Position numbers and translations under genes: made by a program. The notes under the pieces are model-generated. The model did not search any database and was not told the origin of the DNA. It saw only the letters and a list, made by a program, of their open reading frames with translations. From contig URHR01000032.1 in NCBI GenBank assembly GCA_900547725.1, positions 1-21,174 on the forward strand: DNA of 21,174 bases, in the 5' to 3' direction. Of this stretch, positions 1 through 7,233 are shown in pieces; positions within the stretch are counted from its first letter, which is position 1, and each line of letters opens with the position of its first letter. The stretch is from an uncultured Eubacteriales bacterium (GTDB taxonomy: Bacteria; Bacillota; Clostridia; Oscillospirales; CAG-272).

Positions 1-2
1 GT

Positions 3-185
3 GGTAACAAAGGTCTTGGTAAAGGTACACAGGCAGCGTATGACTTAGTTCGTAAAGAAGTTGCTACCTTAGACCAGGATAGAGAATTATACGGTGATAT
101 TAATTACTGTGAAGAAATTATTAAGAATGATGCACTGATTAAAGCAGTTGAGGAGGCAATCAGTGGTTCATTAGAGACAAAATAA
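3..185 (+). CDS. hutH: Histidine ammonia-lyase, C-terminal fragment
   Basis: The open frame enters from outside the window and gives 60 residues before TAA. It contains GNKGLGKGTQAAYDLVRKE followed by a segment with LDQDRELYGD. This matches the end of aromatic amino-acid lyases of the HutH family, where LGKGTxAAYxxxR and a DRxLYxDI segment close the protein. HutH removes ammonia from histidine to give urocanate, the first step of histidine degradation, in the cytoplasm. The catalytic MIO loop lies upstream and is not visible. A transporter gene follows 36 bases later in the same direction, suggesting one operon. Base composition is AT-richer than most of the window. The family call is fairly sure; HutH versus another MIO-dependent lyase rests on the tail alone. 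Confidence 0.75.
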   Translation, partial: GNKGLGKGTQAAYDLVRKEVATLDQDRELYGDINYCEEIIKNDALIKAVEEAISGSLETK

Positions 186-221
186 AAAAACTAAATATTA
201 CGAAAAGAGGGAGGTAATTCT

Positions 222-862
222 ATGCTAAATCCTGTAATCGTACTTTGTGTATTGTGTCTGCTGAAAATTAATGTATTACTCTCCATGCTCGTATCTCTGA
301 CTGTAGCCGGTCTTATCGGGGGTTTGCCGGTTGTCAGCTCCGGAGATGAAGTGAGTATTATGAGCTGCGTTATCGACGGATTCAGTTCTAACGCAGAAAC
401 AGCCTTAGCATACGTATTGCTTGGTACATTTGCTTCTTGTATGGCATACACCGGCATTACAGAAATCTTATCTGTTAAAATTGCAAAAACTGTAAAGGGT
501 AACAGATGGCTTTTACTGGGAATCTTATTAATCATTGCATGTGCATCTCAGAATATCATTCCGATTCACATTGCATACATCCCGATTCTTGTTCCACCAT
601 TACTGAGTATGATGAACAAGATGAAATTGGACAGACGTGGTGTTGCATGTACCATCGCATTTGGTCACAAAGCACCGTATATCGCTCTTCCATTCGGATT
701 TGGTCTGATTTTTATGACAATCATCCGAGACAACATCAACCAGAATGCAGCAGACTTTGGATGGAAAATAACAATTGGTGATGTTACAAGAGTAAACTGG
801 ATTCTTGCAGTTGCTATGCTTATCGGTCTTGCAATTGCCGTATTCATTACATACAGAAAACC
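222..862 (+). pseudogene. Na+/H+ antiporter family protein, 3'-truncated
   Basis: Starts at ATG 222 with GGGAGG seven bases upstream. About 213 residues belong to the gene: a strongly hydrophobic N-terminus (MLNPVIVLCVLCLLKINVLL), several membrane helices, and the stretch ASQNIIPIHIAYIPILVPPLL. This resembles the N-terminal half of Na+/H+ antiporter family membrane proteins usually about 430 residues long. The frame stays open to 899, but its last residues are only a translation of the neighbouring terminator hairpin, so the true gene ends near codon 213 (AVFITYRK). Placement after hutH suggests uptake of histidine or ion exchange linked to its breakdown, which is inference. The loss of the second half may be an assembly join rather than a real deletion. 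Confidence 0.7.
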
Positions 863-870
863 TCCCGAGA
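846..870. other. Sequence junction between two unlike DNA segments
   Basis: Left of this point the DNA is AT-richer (26 of the first 60 bases are G or C) and reads as a coherent hutH-antiporter operon. Right of it the DNA is GC-rich (45 of 60 in 1681-1740) and reads on the opposite strand. The antiporter frame loses family resemblance just where the terminator of the minus-strand lyase begins. The switch occurs around AGAAAACCTCC, which could be read as part of either side. Confidence 0.6.
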
Positions 871-892
871 AATTCTCGGGAGGTTTCCTTTT
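858..892 (-). terminator. Intrinsic terminator after the heparinase-like gene
   Basis: A perfect palindrome pairs 858-871 with 873-886 (AAACCTCCCGAGAA with TTCTCGGGAGGTTT). On the minus strand it starts seven bases after the lyase stop codon and its distal arm ends in TTTT. On the plus strand a T-run also follows (CCTTTTTTATT), so it can work both ways. Confidence 0.8.
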
Positions 893-2770
893 TTATTGAA
901 TCACAACCGTCACATGGTGCTCCGTTGCCGCCGCAGAGGTCAGGTTCACCCGCCATAGCGTGGGAACACCCCACGCGACGGGAATCCGCGCGGTCTCGGG
1001 CGCGGAATGCTCAACCGCTTCCACCGTCATCGTCAGCCCTGCGGGATAGGTCAGCAACTTCCCGTGCAGGCGGAAAGAGCCTTCCGCGCAGTCCGTCGGT
1101 TTCGTGTCGGTCAGCAGATGGAAAATCACCTCTCCGACATCCGAAAGAGAAATGTCGTCGGTCAGAGTCACCCTTCCGCCCCGCAAAGCGGCAGTCCTGC
1201 GGAAGGATTTGATTCCCGCCCCGTCGCCGTAAGCCTCGCGCAGTTCCATCGAGCAACTGTCCTCCCCCGCGCAAAAACCGACGGCGCGGTGTTCCCGTCC
1301 CTGCTTTTGATCCGCTCCGCAGATTGTGGGCAGATTGTGGTAGTCGGAACGGGTGTTCCAGATCGTGTAGCGTTCGGGGCTGAAGGTCTTGGCAGTATAA
1401 GTTCCCGCGCCTGCGTCGAGCAGAATCGGCTGACCGTCCGCAAAGACCGAAACAGCGCCAACGTCGTTGTGGTTGTGACTGGTATCGTTGTGCCCGCCCT
1501 TGACGGCAAGATACAGCCCGCGTTCCGACTCGGCAAATTCCCGCGCGATAAAGAGTTCAAAGTCCTCAAGCAACACGCGCGTGGGCGGCTGATAGGCGGG
1601 CATGTCCTGCGGCATTTCCCACGCAAGGTTGCAAAGCCAATCGTAAGGCGAATCCCAACAGCTGTAAAGATCCTGTGCCGCGCCGCTCCCGTCCGCCGAC
1701 CGGTCGGCGGCAAACGCGATCATCTGCGGCACGCGGCAACGTTCCCCGTAGCGTGCAAGCAACCCCACGTTGGCTTTCAGTCCCGCAAATGCATCCGCAT
1801 AAGTCAGGAAGCGCCGACGGGTGACCGAAAGAAACGTTTCGCTCTCCCCCATCCGTCGGATCAGCGGATCGCCGAACAGATCGAGATACCCGTCGGAAAG
1901 GTCATACAGCAACTCGCAGGCGCCGAACAGCTTCCCGGGCGCCATTGCCCAGTAGCTCGGGCCTTCCTCGCAGGCGCCGTCCGCGCCGTAGCACATGGTG
2001 AAGTTATCGAGAATCGGCAGTGCGGCTGAAACGATTTCCTCCCGCCGCGCAAGGCTCGGTTCGCAGAACGCGGCAACGGTCAGAATATTCCCGGTAATCC
2101 ACGGCGCCCAGTTGTTGGCGGGAGTCTGCGTTTCGGGATGAACGCCGTCCCATCCCTGCCACCCCGAGGCGACCCATGTGCTCCGGTCAAGGAACGGGGT
2201 CAGAATCCGTTTGTCAAGTTCATATTCCGTCCGCTTCCGCAATTCGGGCGAGAACCGATCCAACGCGCCGCCCGCAAAGTACAGCGAAACGGCAAGCACC
2301 GCGCCGCTCAGACCCGCGTAAAGGTCGATGTAATCCGCCGTCCCCTTCCACGCGTAGGGCAGAACCGGACGTTCGGGGTCACCCCGGTTGATTGCGGGAT
2401 TGCTCAGATGCGCAGGCACGACCCATGTCGTCTCCTCCAGCATCGCCCAGATCACGTCCGCCAGTTTCTCCGTGAAGCGATCCTTCCCCTCCAAGGTCTC
2501 CGCAAGAGCAAGCGCCAGACACATTTTCCGCCGCTCCTGATACTTCCTGTCAAACACCGTGCGGTCACCCGTGCGGCGGAAGGAGGCATAATCGGTTGCA
2601 AGCAGGGTCGGGATATCCTCGGTCAGAAAGGTTTCCGCCTCCGAGATCAGCCGCGCGGCATTCTCTGCGGTCGGACGCCAATCCCGCTTTCCCATCGGAA
2701 AGAACGCGTCGCGGGGCAGGATGTGCCCCTGCACGGTATACCGTTTTTCTTCAAAAATCCGTCTTGTCAA
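893..2770 (-). CDS. Heparinase II/III-like polysaccharide lyase
   Basis: The product is 625 residues. I place the start at a TTG (2770) because AGGAGG lies eight bases before it; the open frame runs further upstream but there overlaps the preceding gene in a residue mix that looks like antisense noise. The N-terminal ~350 residues are alpha-helical with many Trp and Pro (NNWAPWITGN, YGADGACEEGPSYW), as in the alpha/alpha toroid of heparinase II/III-type lyases. The C-terminal beta-rich half carries SHNHNDVGAVSVFADG at about residues 431-446, with His432/His434 and Asn433/Asn435, and then GAGTYTA and a Tyr-rich segment, the hallmark active region of this superfamily (PF07940 type). No signal peptide is seen at either start, so it may act inside the cell on imported oligouronides. 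It follows the nucleoside hydrolase-family gene by 47 bases. Confidence 0.85.
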   Translation of the reverse strand: MTRRIFEEKRYTVQGHILPRDAFFPMGKRDWRPTAENAARLISEAETFLTEDIPTLLATDYASFRRTGDRTVFDRKYQERRKMCLALALAETLEGKDRFTEKLADVIWAMLEETTWVVPAHLSNPAINRGDPERPVLPYAWKGTADYIDLYAGLSGAVLAVSLYFAGGALDRFSPELRKRTEYELDKRILTPFLDRSTWVASGWQGWDGVHPETQTPANNWAPWITGNILTVAAFCEPSLARREEIVSAALPILDNFTMCYGADGACEEGPSYWAMAPGKLFGACELLYDLSDGYLDLFGDPLIRRMGESETFLSVTRRRFLTYADAFAGLKANVGLLARYGERCRVPQMIAFAADRSADGSGAAQDLYSCWDSPYDWLCNLAWEMPQDMPAYQPPTRVLLEDFELFIAREFAESERGLYLAVKGGHNDTSHNHNDVGAVSVFADGQPILLDAGAGTYTAKTFSPERYTIWNTRSDYHNLPTICGADQKQGREHRAVGFCAGEDSCSMELREAYGDGAGIKSFRRTAALRGGRVTLTDDISLSDVGEVIFHLLTDTKPTDCAEGSFRLHGKLLTYPAGLTMTVEAVEHSAPETARIPVAWGVPTLWRVNLTSAAATEHHVTVVIQ

Positions 2771-2817
2771 GGTCTGTTCCTCCTGTATGAACGGGGTTGA
2801 CGGGTGGAATGCCGGGT

Positions 2818-3762
2818 TCACCGCTCTCCCGCCGCCGACAGAATCCCGCTGTAATACGCGCCGAGCACCTCGTCGGTTGCACGCTTGAGAATCCGATAGC
2901 ACCTGCCTGCGGGATCGGGCGTAAAGGTGTTTTCTCCCTCGTCGGTCACGGTGAAACGGTACGACCCGGAAACACCGAACCACTCCGAATCGCCTTCAAA
3001 CGCGAAGTGCATCGCCGCAAGGTCGTAACTTGCGTTCAGTTGCGCGCAGGTATCATCCCCGTCCGTACAGTATCGGAGATAGGCAAGGTAGAGCGGATTG
3101 TCCCTGCGCGGCGCGGCGGTAGGGGAAAAGCCGCTCCGTACCGGATACCCCAGATCGAAATCGGCAAAGAAAACCGGAACATCGCAGTTGTCGAAAAATC
3201 CGATTGCCGACGAAGGGTCGCAGATGATGTTATACTCCCGTCCCTTTGGGTATTTCGCCGCCATCACAACCGCCGCGCGGACTTTTTTGGCAAACAGATC
3301 TTTGCCGCACAGCGGCGAGCAGTCGTCGGGGGCACTCCGCATCAGCTGCGCAAGCGTGGCGAACGGACCGATTCCAACCACCACCGCGCCGCCGTCCGGC
3401 AATGCGGCAAGGGTGCGGCGGTAGGCGGCAACCGCTTCCGCGTAGGTCTTTTTTTCGCCGAAGCGCTCGGCAATCTCACGGTTGTAGCGCATATTGTGCG
3501 CGCGCGTCAGCAGTCCGGGCTGTTTGTTTTCGGCAAACACGCCGACCTCCAGTCCGCAGAAGCGGCAGATCGCCTCGGCGCACGGCGCGCCGTATGGCGA
3601 CGAGGTACAGCTGACCACCGCCCCGACGGGAACGCGGTAGCGCTTTGCCAGAGCGGCGGCAACCGCCAGCGCGCCCGCGTCGTCACAATCAGGACCGATG
3701 TCGGTATCGATCAGAAGCGTCAGTCCCCCGTTTTTCAGCGGGGTATATTCGGATGTATCCAT
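2818..3762 (-). CDS. Nucleoside hydrolase-family protein (IunH-like)
   Basis: Product of 314 residues from ATG 3762, with GGGAAGGAA just upstream. The N-terminal motif LLIDTDIGPDCDDAGAL (residues 16-32) is the calcium-binding Asp cluster of inosine-uridine-preferring nucleoside hydrolases (DTDxGxDDxxAL). GIGPFATLAQL fits the GPLTNLA motif, and GREYNIICDPSSA fits the EFNxxxDPxAA motif of the fold. Family members cleave the N-glycosidic bond of ribonucleosides to ribose and a free base. An extra residue pair (PDC) within the Asp cluster departs from the canonical spacing. There is no export signal. Its place directly before a polysaccharide lyase and after glycan-binding proteins suggests it may act on a glycoside other than a nucleoside; that is inference. 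Confidence 0.85.
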   Translation of the reverse strand: MDTSEYTPLKNGGLTLLIDTDIGPDCDDAGALAVAAALAKRYRVPVGAVVSCTSSPYGAPCAEAICRFCGLEVGVFAENKQPGLLTRAHNMRYNREIAERFGEKKTYAEAVAAYRRTLAALPDGGAVVVGIGPFATLAQLMRSAPDDCSPLCGKDLFAKKVRAAVVMAAKYPKGREYNIICDPSSAIGFFDNCDVPVFFADFDLGYPVRSGFSPTAAPRRDNPLYLAYLRYCTDGDDTCAQLNASYDLAAMHFAFEGDSEWFGVSGSYRFTVTDEGENTFTPDPAGRCYRILKRATDEVLGAYYSGILSAAGER

Positions 3763-3825
3763 TTCGGTTCCTTCCCTCGGTCGGATGGATTCGGAAAAGG
3801 CGTCGACCGACCGCCTCTTCCGACC

Positions 3826-3868
3826 CCGAAAGCCGCTCCCCCGCGTGAATTGCGGGTAGCGGCTTCGG
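3826..3868 (-). other. Stable intergenic hairpin
   Basis: CCGAAAGCCGCT (3826-3837) pairs with AGCGGCTTCGG (3858-3868) with one bulge, and CCCGC/GCGGG pairs inside the loop. It lies just after the stop codon of the 1066-aa gene and before the nucleoside hydrolase-family gene. No T-run follows on either strand, so it may be an mRNA processing or stability element rather than a full terminator. Confidence 0.5.
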
Positions 3869-3873
3869 AGCAG

Positions 3874-6800
3874 TTATTCGGATTCCTTCTCTTTTCTGCG
3901 TTTGCAGCAAGCGATCAGCGCGCAGGGCAGCAGCAGAACGCCGACCGTCCCGACCGTTGCAGGCAGCGAGCCTTTGCAACCGATGACCGCGTAACGGTTC
4001 TGATTCTTTCCGTTGTTCGGCTCGCCGGTCGCGGTCTCTTCGGGCAGGGCGGGAATTTCTTTCTCGTCAAGCACCGCGCCGCAGACCGTGCAGACACGGT
4101 GCTTCTTTCCGGCAACGCCTGCTTTGGCTTCCTTGTCGATCACCCACTCGCCCGGCGTGTGCGGGAGCGCGGGAATGATTTCGGTTTCGGTTTCGACCCA
4201 GCAACGCTTACAGGTCTTGTGTCGCGTGCCCGCCGCCTTGCAGGTGGCTTCCTTTACGGTCTCCCAATCGCCGATGTCATGCCCGAGCGCAGGGAGTTCG
4301 CGGGAATCGGTCACCGCGTCACAGCGCGAGCAGTGGCGGGATTCCGAGCCGCTTTCGGTACAGGTAGCCGCCCGGTCAACCGTGAATTCCTCCGAAAAAT
4401 CGTGTCCGAGTCTGGGAAGCACTTCGGTGTCCGTCATCTCGTCGCAACGCAGGCAGTGGCGGGACTTCGCGCCGTCATGCTCGCAGTCGGCTTCGCTGTC
4501 CACCGTAAATTCCTCGGCGAATTCGTGACCGAGTGCCGTCAGAACCACGGTGTCCTTTACCGCGTCGCAACGCGTGCAATGGTGGGACATCGAGCCGTTT
4601 TCCGCACAGGTGGGCGCTTTGTCGATGCTGTAAATGTCAGACCACGCATGGTCAAGCGCGGGAATTTCCGCCGCGTCGCCCTTGCTGACCCCGCAACGGG
4701 TGCAATGGTGGGTTTTGACTCCTGCTTCGGTGCAGGTAGCCGCCTGATCGACCGTGTAGTCCGCAGACCAATTATGGTCGAGCGGCTCGACCGCCTCGGT
4801 GTCACCCTTGGACGCGCCGCAGTGCCTGCAATGCGTGGATTTCTCCCCGGCTTCCGTGCAGGTTGCCGCTTTGTCAACGGTTTTCTCCGCATTCCATTCG
4901 TGCGCAACCGATTCTTCCTTCAGCCCGCAGCAAGGGTAATATTGATAGCACTTGTCGGGGTCTGTTTCGTCTGTTTTCCAAACAGGTTTTTGGGAGTGCT
5001 TGTTCAGGTCGGTGGCGTTCTCGTCCACCTTGCCGCAGTCGGCACAGGTCGTACCCGTGCAGGTTGCCGTTCCGGGCTTCAGATTCTTGTGCGGGCATCC
5101 CATATAGGTCGCGTAGATATAGCCCGAGGCGGTTTTCATGTTCTCCACGTCAAAGCCGACGGTGCTCTCGGCGGTGTATTCGCCGTTCACAATCGCGCCG
5201 ATACCGAAGAAACCGCCAATCTTGCACCCTGCGGCGTCCGTCTTGCCGAGCGGGAGTCTGACCTCCGCCACAAAGCCGTTTTCGGTGGCTTTTGCTTTCA
5301 CAACCGCGTTTTTCGCGGCTTGGGAAGCCTTGAGGAAGTCTGCCGTGGTCGTGGCAACATAGCCCTCTGCCGTGCTGTCGGTGTCCGCCTTGACGTTCAG
5401 ACCGTAGTTACCGCCCCACGACCATGTCCCTTTGTCGGTGTTGTTATAGAAACGCGTGGAGACAATGAAGTCGATCTGTTCGCAACCGTTCACAACCGCC
5501 AGCAGATAGAGCGTATTCTCCTGCCAAAGGACCTTGATGTAACCGTTTTCCGCATTTCCGAACCACAGTTCGGGTGCGTCTGCCCACACCGCGTCAATGT
5601 CGCCGTCGATGTCGGGCGCAACCGTACCGCGCACGCCGTAGTAAATGCCGCTTCTCCCAAGCGTCACACCGCAGACCTTGCAATCGCGGTGCCGCTTTCC
5701 GTCCTTGGTCGGCGTTGCAGGCGCATCGATGATCCAATCGCCGGAAAGATGTCCGTGCGGCGCGACCGCGACCTTGTCGGCATCGTCCTTCGCGTCACAC
5801 CGGATGCAGTGATGGGAGGCAGACCCCTCCTTCGTGCAGGTGGGTTGCACGTCCACCGTGTAGTCGTCGGAGAATTCATGTCCGAGCGCGGGAAGCCATC
5901 CCTCGTCGCAACGGGTGCAATGGCGCGCCTCATAGCCCTTGTTCAGGCAATCGGGCGCTTTCGCCTCGGTCTCCACCATGTCATGACCCAATGCGGGGAT
6001 TTCCACGCGGTTGACCCCCTCGTCGCAACGGATGCACTTGCGGGTCTTGTAACCAACGTTCACACAATCCGGCTCTTTCACAACCGTGTAGTCGTCGCCG
6101 TATTGATGCCCGAGCGCGTCAAGCGGTTGGATATCCTTTCTTGCGTCACACTTTGCGCAATGGACGGAATCCTCCCCCGCTTCGGTGCAGGTGGGCGCGA
6201 TGTCAACGGTTCGTTCCGTTTCCCATTCGTGCGGTTCGCTCGTGTCCGAGTCCGTCCCGCAACAGGGATAGTGCAGATGGTGTCCCTCATCGTCCGTTCT
6301 GACCCAGACTGCCTCTTCCACGTGGTTGGCGGGATTCTTCCCGCCCTTGAGCGCCTTGCCGCAATCCTCGCAGGTGTTTGCCTTTTGGCAGGTTGCGGGC
6401 AGGACATTGCCGTGGAGATAAATTCCGTAGGTATAGCCGCAGGACTTCCTGATGTTGGCAACATCCAGCCCCACAGAGTTATCGGCGGTATAAGCACCGT
6501 TTACAAACGCGCCGATGCCAAAGAAGCCGCCGTGCTTGAAGCCTGCCGCATTCGCGCTTGACAGCACGAATTTCATCTCCGCAACAAAACCGGTTTCGGT
6601 TGCCTTTGCCTTGATAACGGCATTCTTCGAAGTTTGCGAAGCGGTGAGGAAGTCCGCCTTGGAGGGCGTTCCGTTGTAACCCGCCGCCGAGCTGTCGGTG
6701 TTCGCGTTGATGTGAAAGCCGTAGTTCCCGCCCCAATTCCATGCGGCGCTCGTGTTAGAGTAGAAACGAGTGGAGATGATAAAGTCAACCTCTTCGCAAC

Positions 6801-7074
6801 CGTTTACCACTGCCAACAGGTAAAGCGTGCCTTTTTCGGTTGTGCCGTCCCACATCACTTTGATATAGCCGTTGGAAGCCTTTCCGAACGCCATTTCGGG
6901 GGCATTGTTCCAGATCTCGTCGATTTCGCCGTCAACGGTCGGCGCGGTTGTGGCATATACGCCATAATAAACACTGTTGTCCACCGTCTTTGCCGAAGCG
7001 CCGAAGGCAAACGCGGTTGCAAGCACCGCGAGAAGCAGGCAAAGCGGAAGCACGGTCTTGAGAATCTTTTTCAT
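3874..7074 (-). CDS. Secreted, anchored protein: duplicated CBM9-like domains with Cys-x-x-Cys repeats
   Basis: Product of 1066 residues from ATG 7074 (GGAGG eight bases upstream). Residues 1-28 are a signal peptide (MKKILKTV, hydrophobic core, FGASAKT). Residues ~34-215 and ~476-660 are two similar CBM9/DOMON-like beta domains (APTVDGEIDEIW and APDIDGDIDAVW; both contain LYLLAVVNGCE, STRFY and WGGNYG). Each is followed by a linker ending in YPCCG and then by repeats of about 40 residues of the form ATCTEAG-x-HCxRCD-x-ALGH: about five at 285-475 and seven at 724-1010. The C-terminus (1032-1066) has GCKGSL, a hydrophobic stretch with more Cys, and RRKEK, like a membrane-anchor or sorting tail. 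CBM9-type domains bind glycan chains; the repeats are common in clostridial surface proteins but their role is unknown to me. No catalytic domain is seen. Confidence 0.85.
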   Translation of the reverse strand: MKKILKTVLPLCLLLAVLATAFAFGASAKTVDNSVYYGVYATTAPTVDGEIDEIWNNAPEMAFGKASNGYIKVMWDGTTEKGTLYLLAVVNGCEEVDFIISTRFYSNTSAAWNWGGNYGFHINANTDSSAAGYNGTPSKADFLTASQTSKNAVIKAKATETGFVAEMKFVLSSANAAGFKHGGFFGIGAFVNGAYTADNSVGLDVANIRKSCGYTYGIYLHGNVLPATCQKANTCEDCGKALKGGKNPANHVEEAVWVRTDDEGHHLHYPCCGTDSDTSEPHEWETERTVDIAPTCTEAGEDSVHCAKCDARKDIQPLDALGHQYGDDYTVVKEPDCVNVGYKTRKCIRCDEGVNRVEIPALGHDMVETEAKAPDCLNKGYEARHCTRCDEGWLPALGHEFSDDYTVDVQPTCTKEGSASHHCIRCDAKDDADKVAVAPHGHLSGDWIIDAPATPTKDGKRHRDCKVCGVTLGRSGIYYGVRGTVAPDIDGDIDAVWADAPELWFGNAENGYIKVLWQENTLYLLAVVNGCEQIDFIVSTRFYNNTDKGTWSWGGNYGLNVKADTDSTAEGYVATTTADFLKASQAAKNAVVKAKATENGFVAEVRLPLGKTDAAGCKIGGFFGIGAIVNGEYTAESTVGFDVENMKTASGYIYATYMGCPHKNLKPGTATCTGTTCADCGKVDENATDLNKHSQKPVWKTDETDPDKCYQYYPCCGLKEESVAHEWNAEKTVDKAATCTEAGEKSTHCRHCGASKGDTEAVEPLDHNWSADYTVDQAATCTEAGVKTHHCTRCGVSKGDAAEIPALDHAWSDIYSIDKAPTCAENGSMSHHCTRCDAVKDTVVLTALGHEFAEEFTVDSEADCEHDGAKSRHCLRCDEMTDTEVLPRLGHDFSEEFTVDRAATCTESGSESRHCSRCDAVTDSRELPALGHDIGDWETVKEATCKAAGTRHKTCKRCWVETETEIIPALPHTPGEWVIDKEAKAGVAGKKHRVCTVCGAVLDEKEIPALPEETATGEPNNGKNQNRYAVIGCKGSLPATVGTVGVLLLPCALIACCKRRKEKESE

Positions 7075-7088
7075 GAAAGAGTCCTCCG

Positions 7089-7220
7089 TCAGATCAGATC
7101 GTTGAAGCTGATCTTGCCGATCTTCTCCACGCTGACTTCCCCGCTGTTGAAAATGCCGCAATGCAGTTCCTCTTCCATGGAGATGTAAGACATTACAGGA
7201 TTCGAGTAAAGCTTTTTCAT
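7089..7220 (-). CDS. Small 43-residue peptide in CBM9 operon, unknown function
   Basis: An open frame begins at ATG 7220 with AAGGAGG eight bases upstream and ends at TGA 7089-7091. It starts 13 bases after the stop codon of the 412-aa gene and ends 14 bases before the ATG of the 1066-aa gene, so it fits tightly in the operon. The peptide begins MKKLYSNPVMSYISMEEELH, has a single Cys at residue 21 in CGIFNSGE, and ends GKISFNDLI. It has no clear signal peptide or membrane segment. The opening MKKxYxxP followed by an acidic part is a style I associate with short clostridial peptides of unknown role. Possible jobs are a modified-peptide precursor, a regulator or a coupling leader; none is shown. 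Confidence 0.7.
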   Translation of the reverse strand: MKKLYSNPVMSYISMEEELHCGIFNSGEVSVEKIGKISFNDLI

Positions 7221-7233
7221 GGTTTTCTCCTCC

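Noticed and set aside
2797..6561. A 1254-codon open frame on the plus strand
   Set aside because: It lies opposite the nucleoside hydrolase-like and CBM9/Cys-repeat genes, has no ribosome site or family motif, and its length is explained by the GC-rich codon use and the repeats of the real genes.
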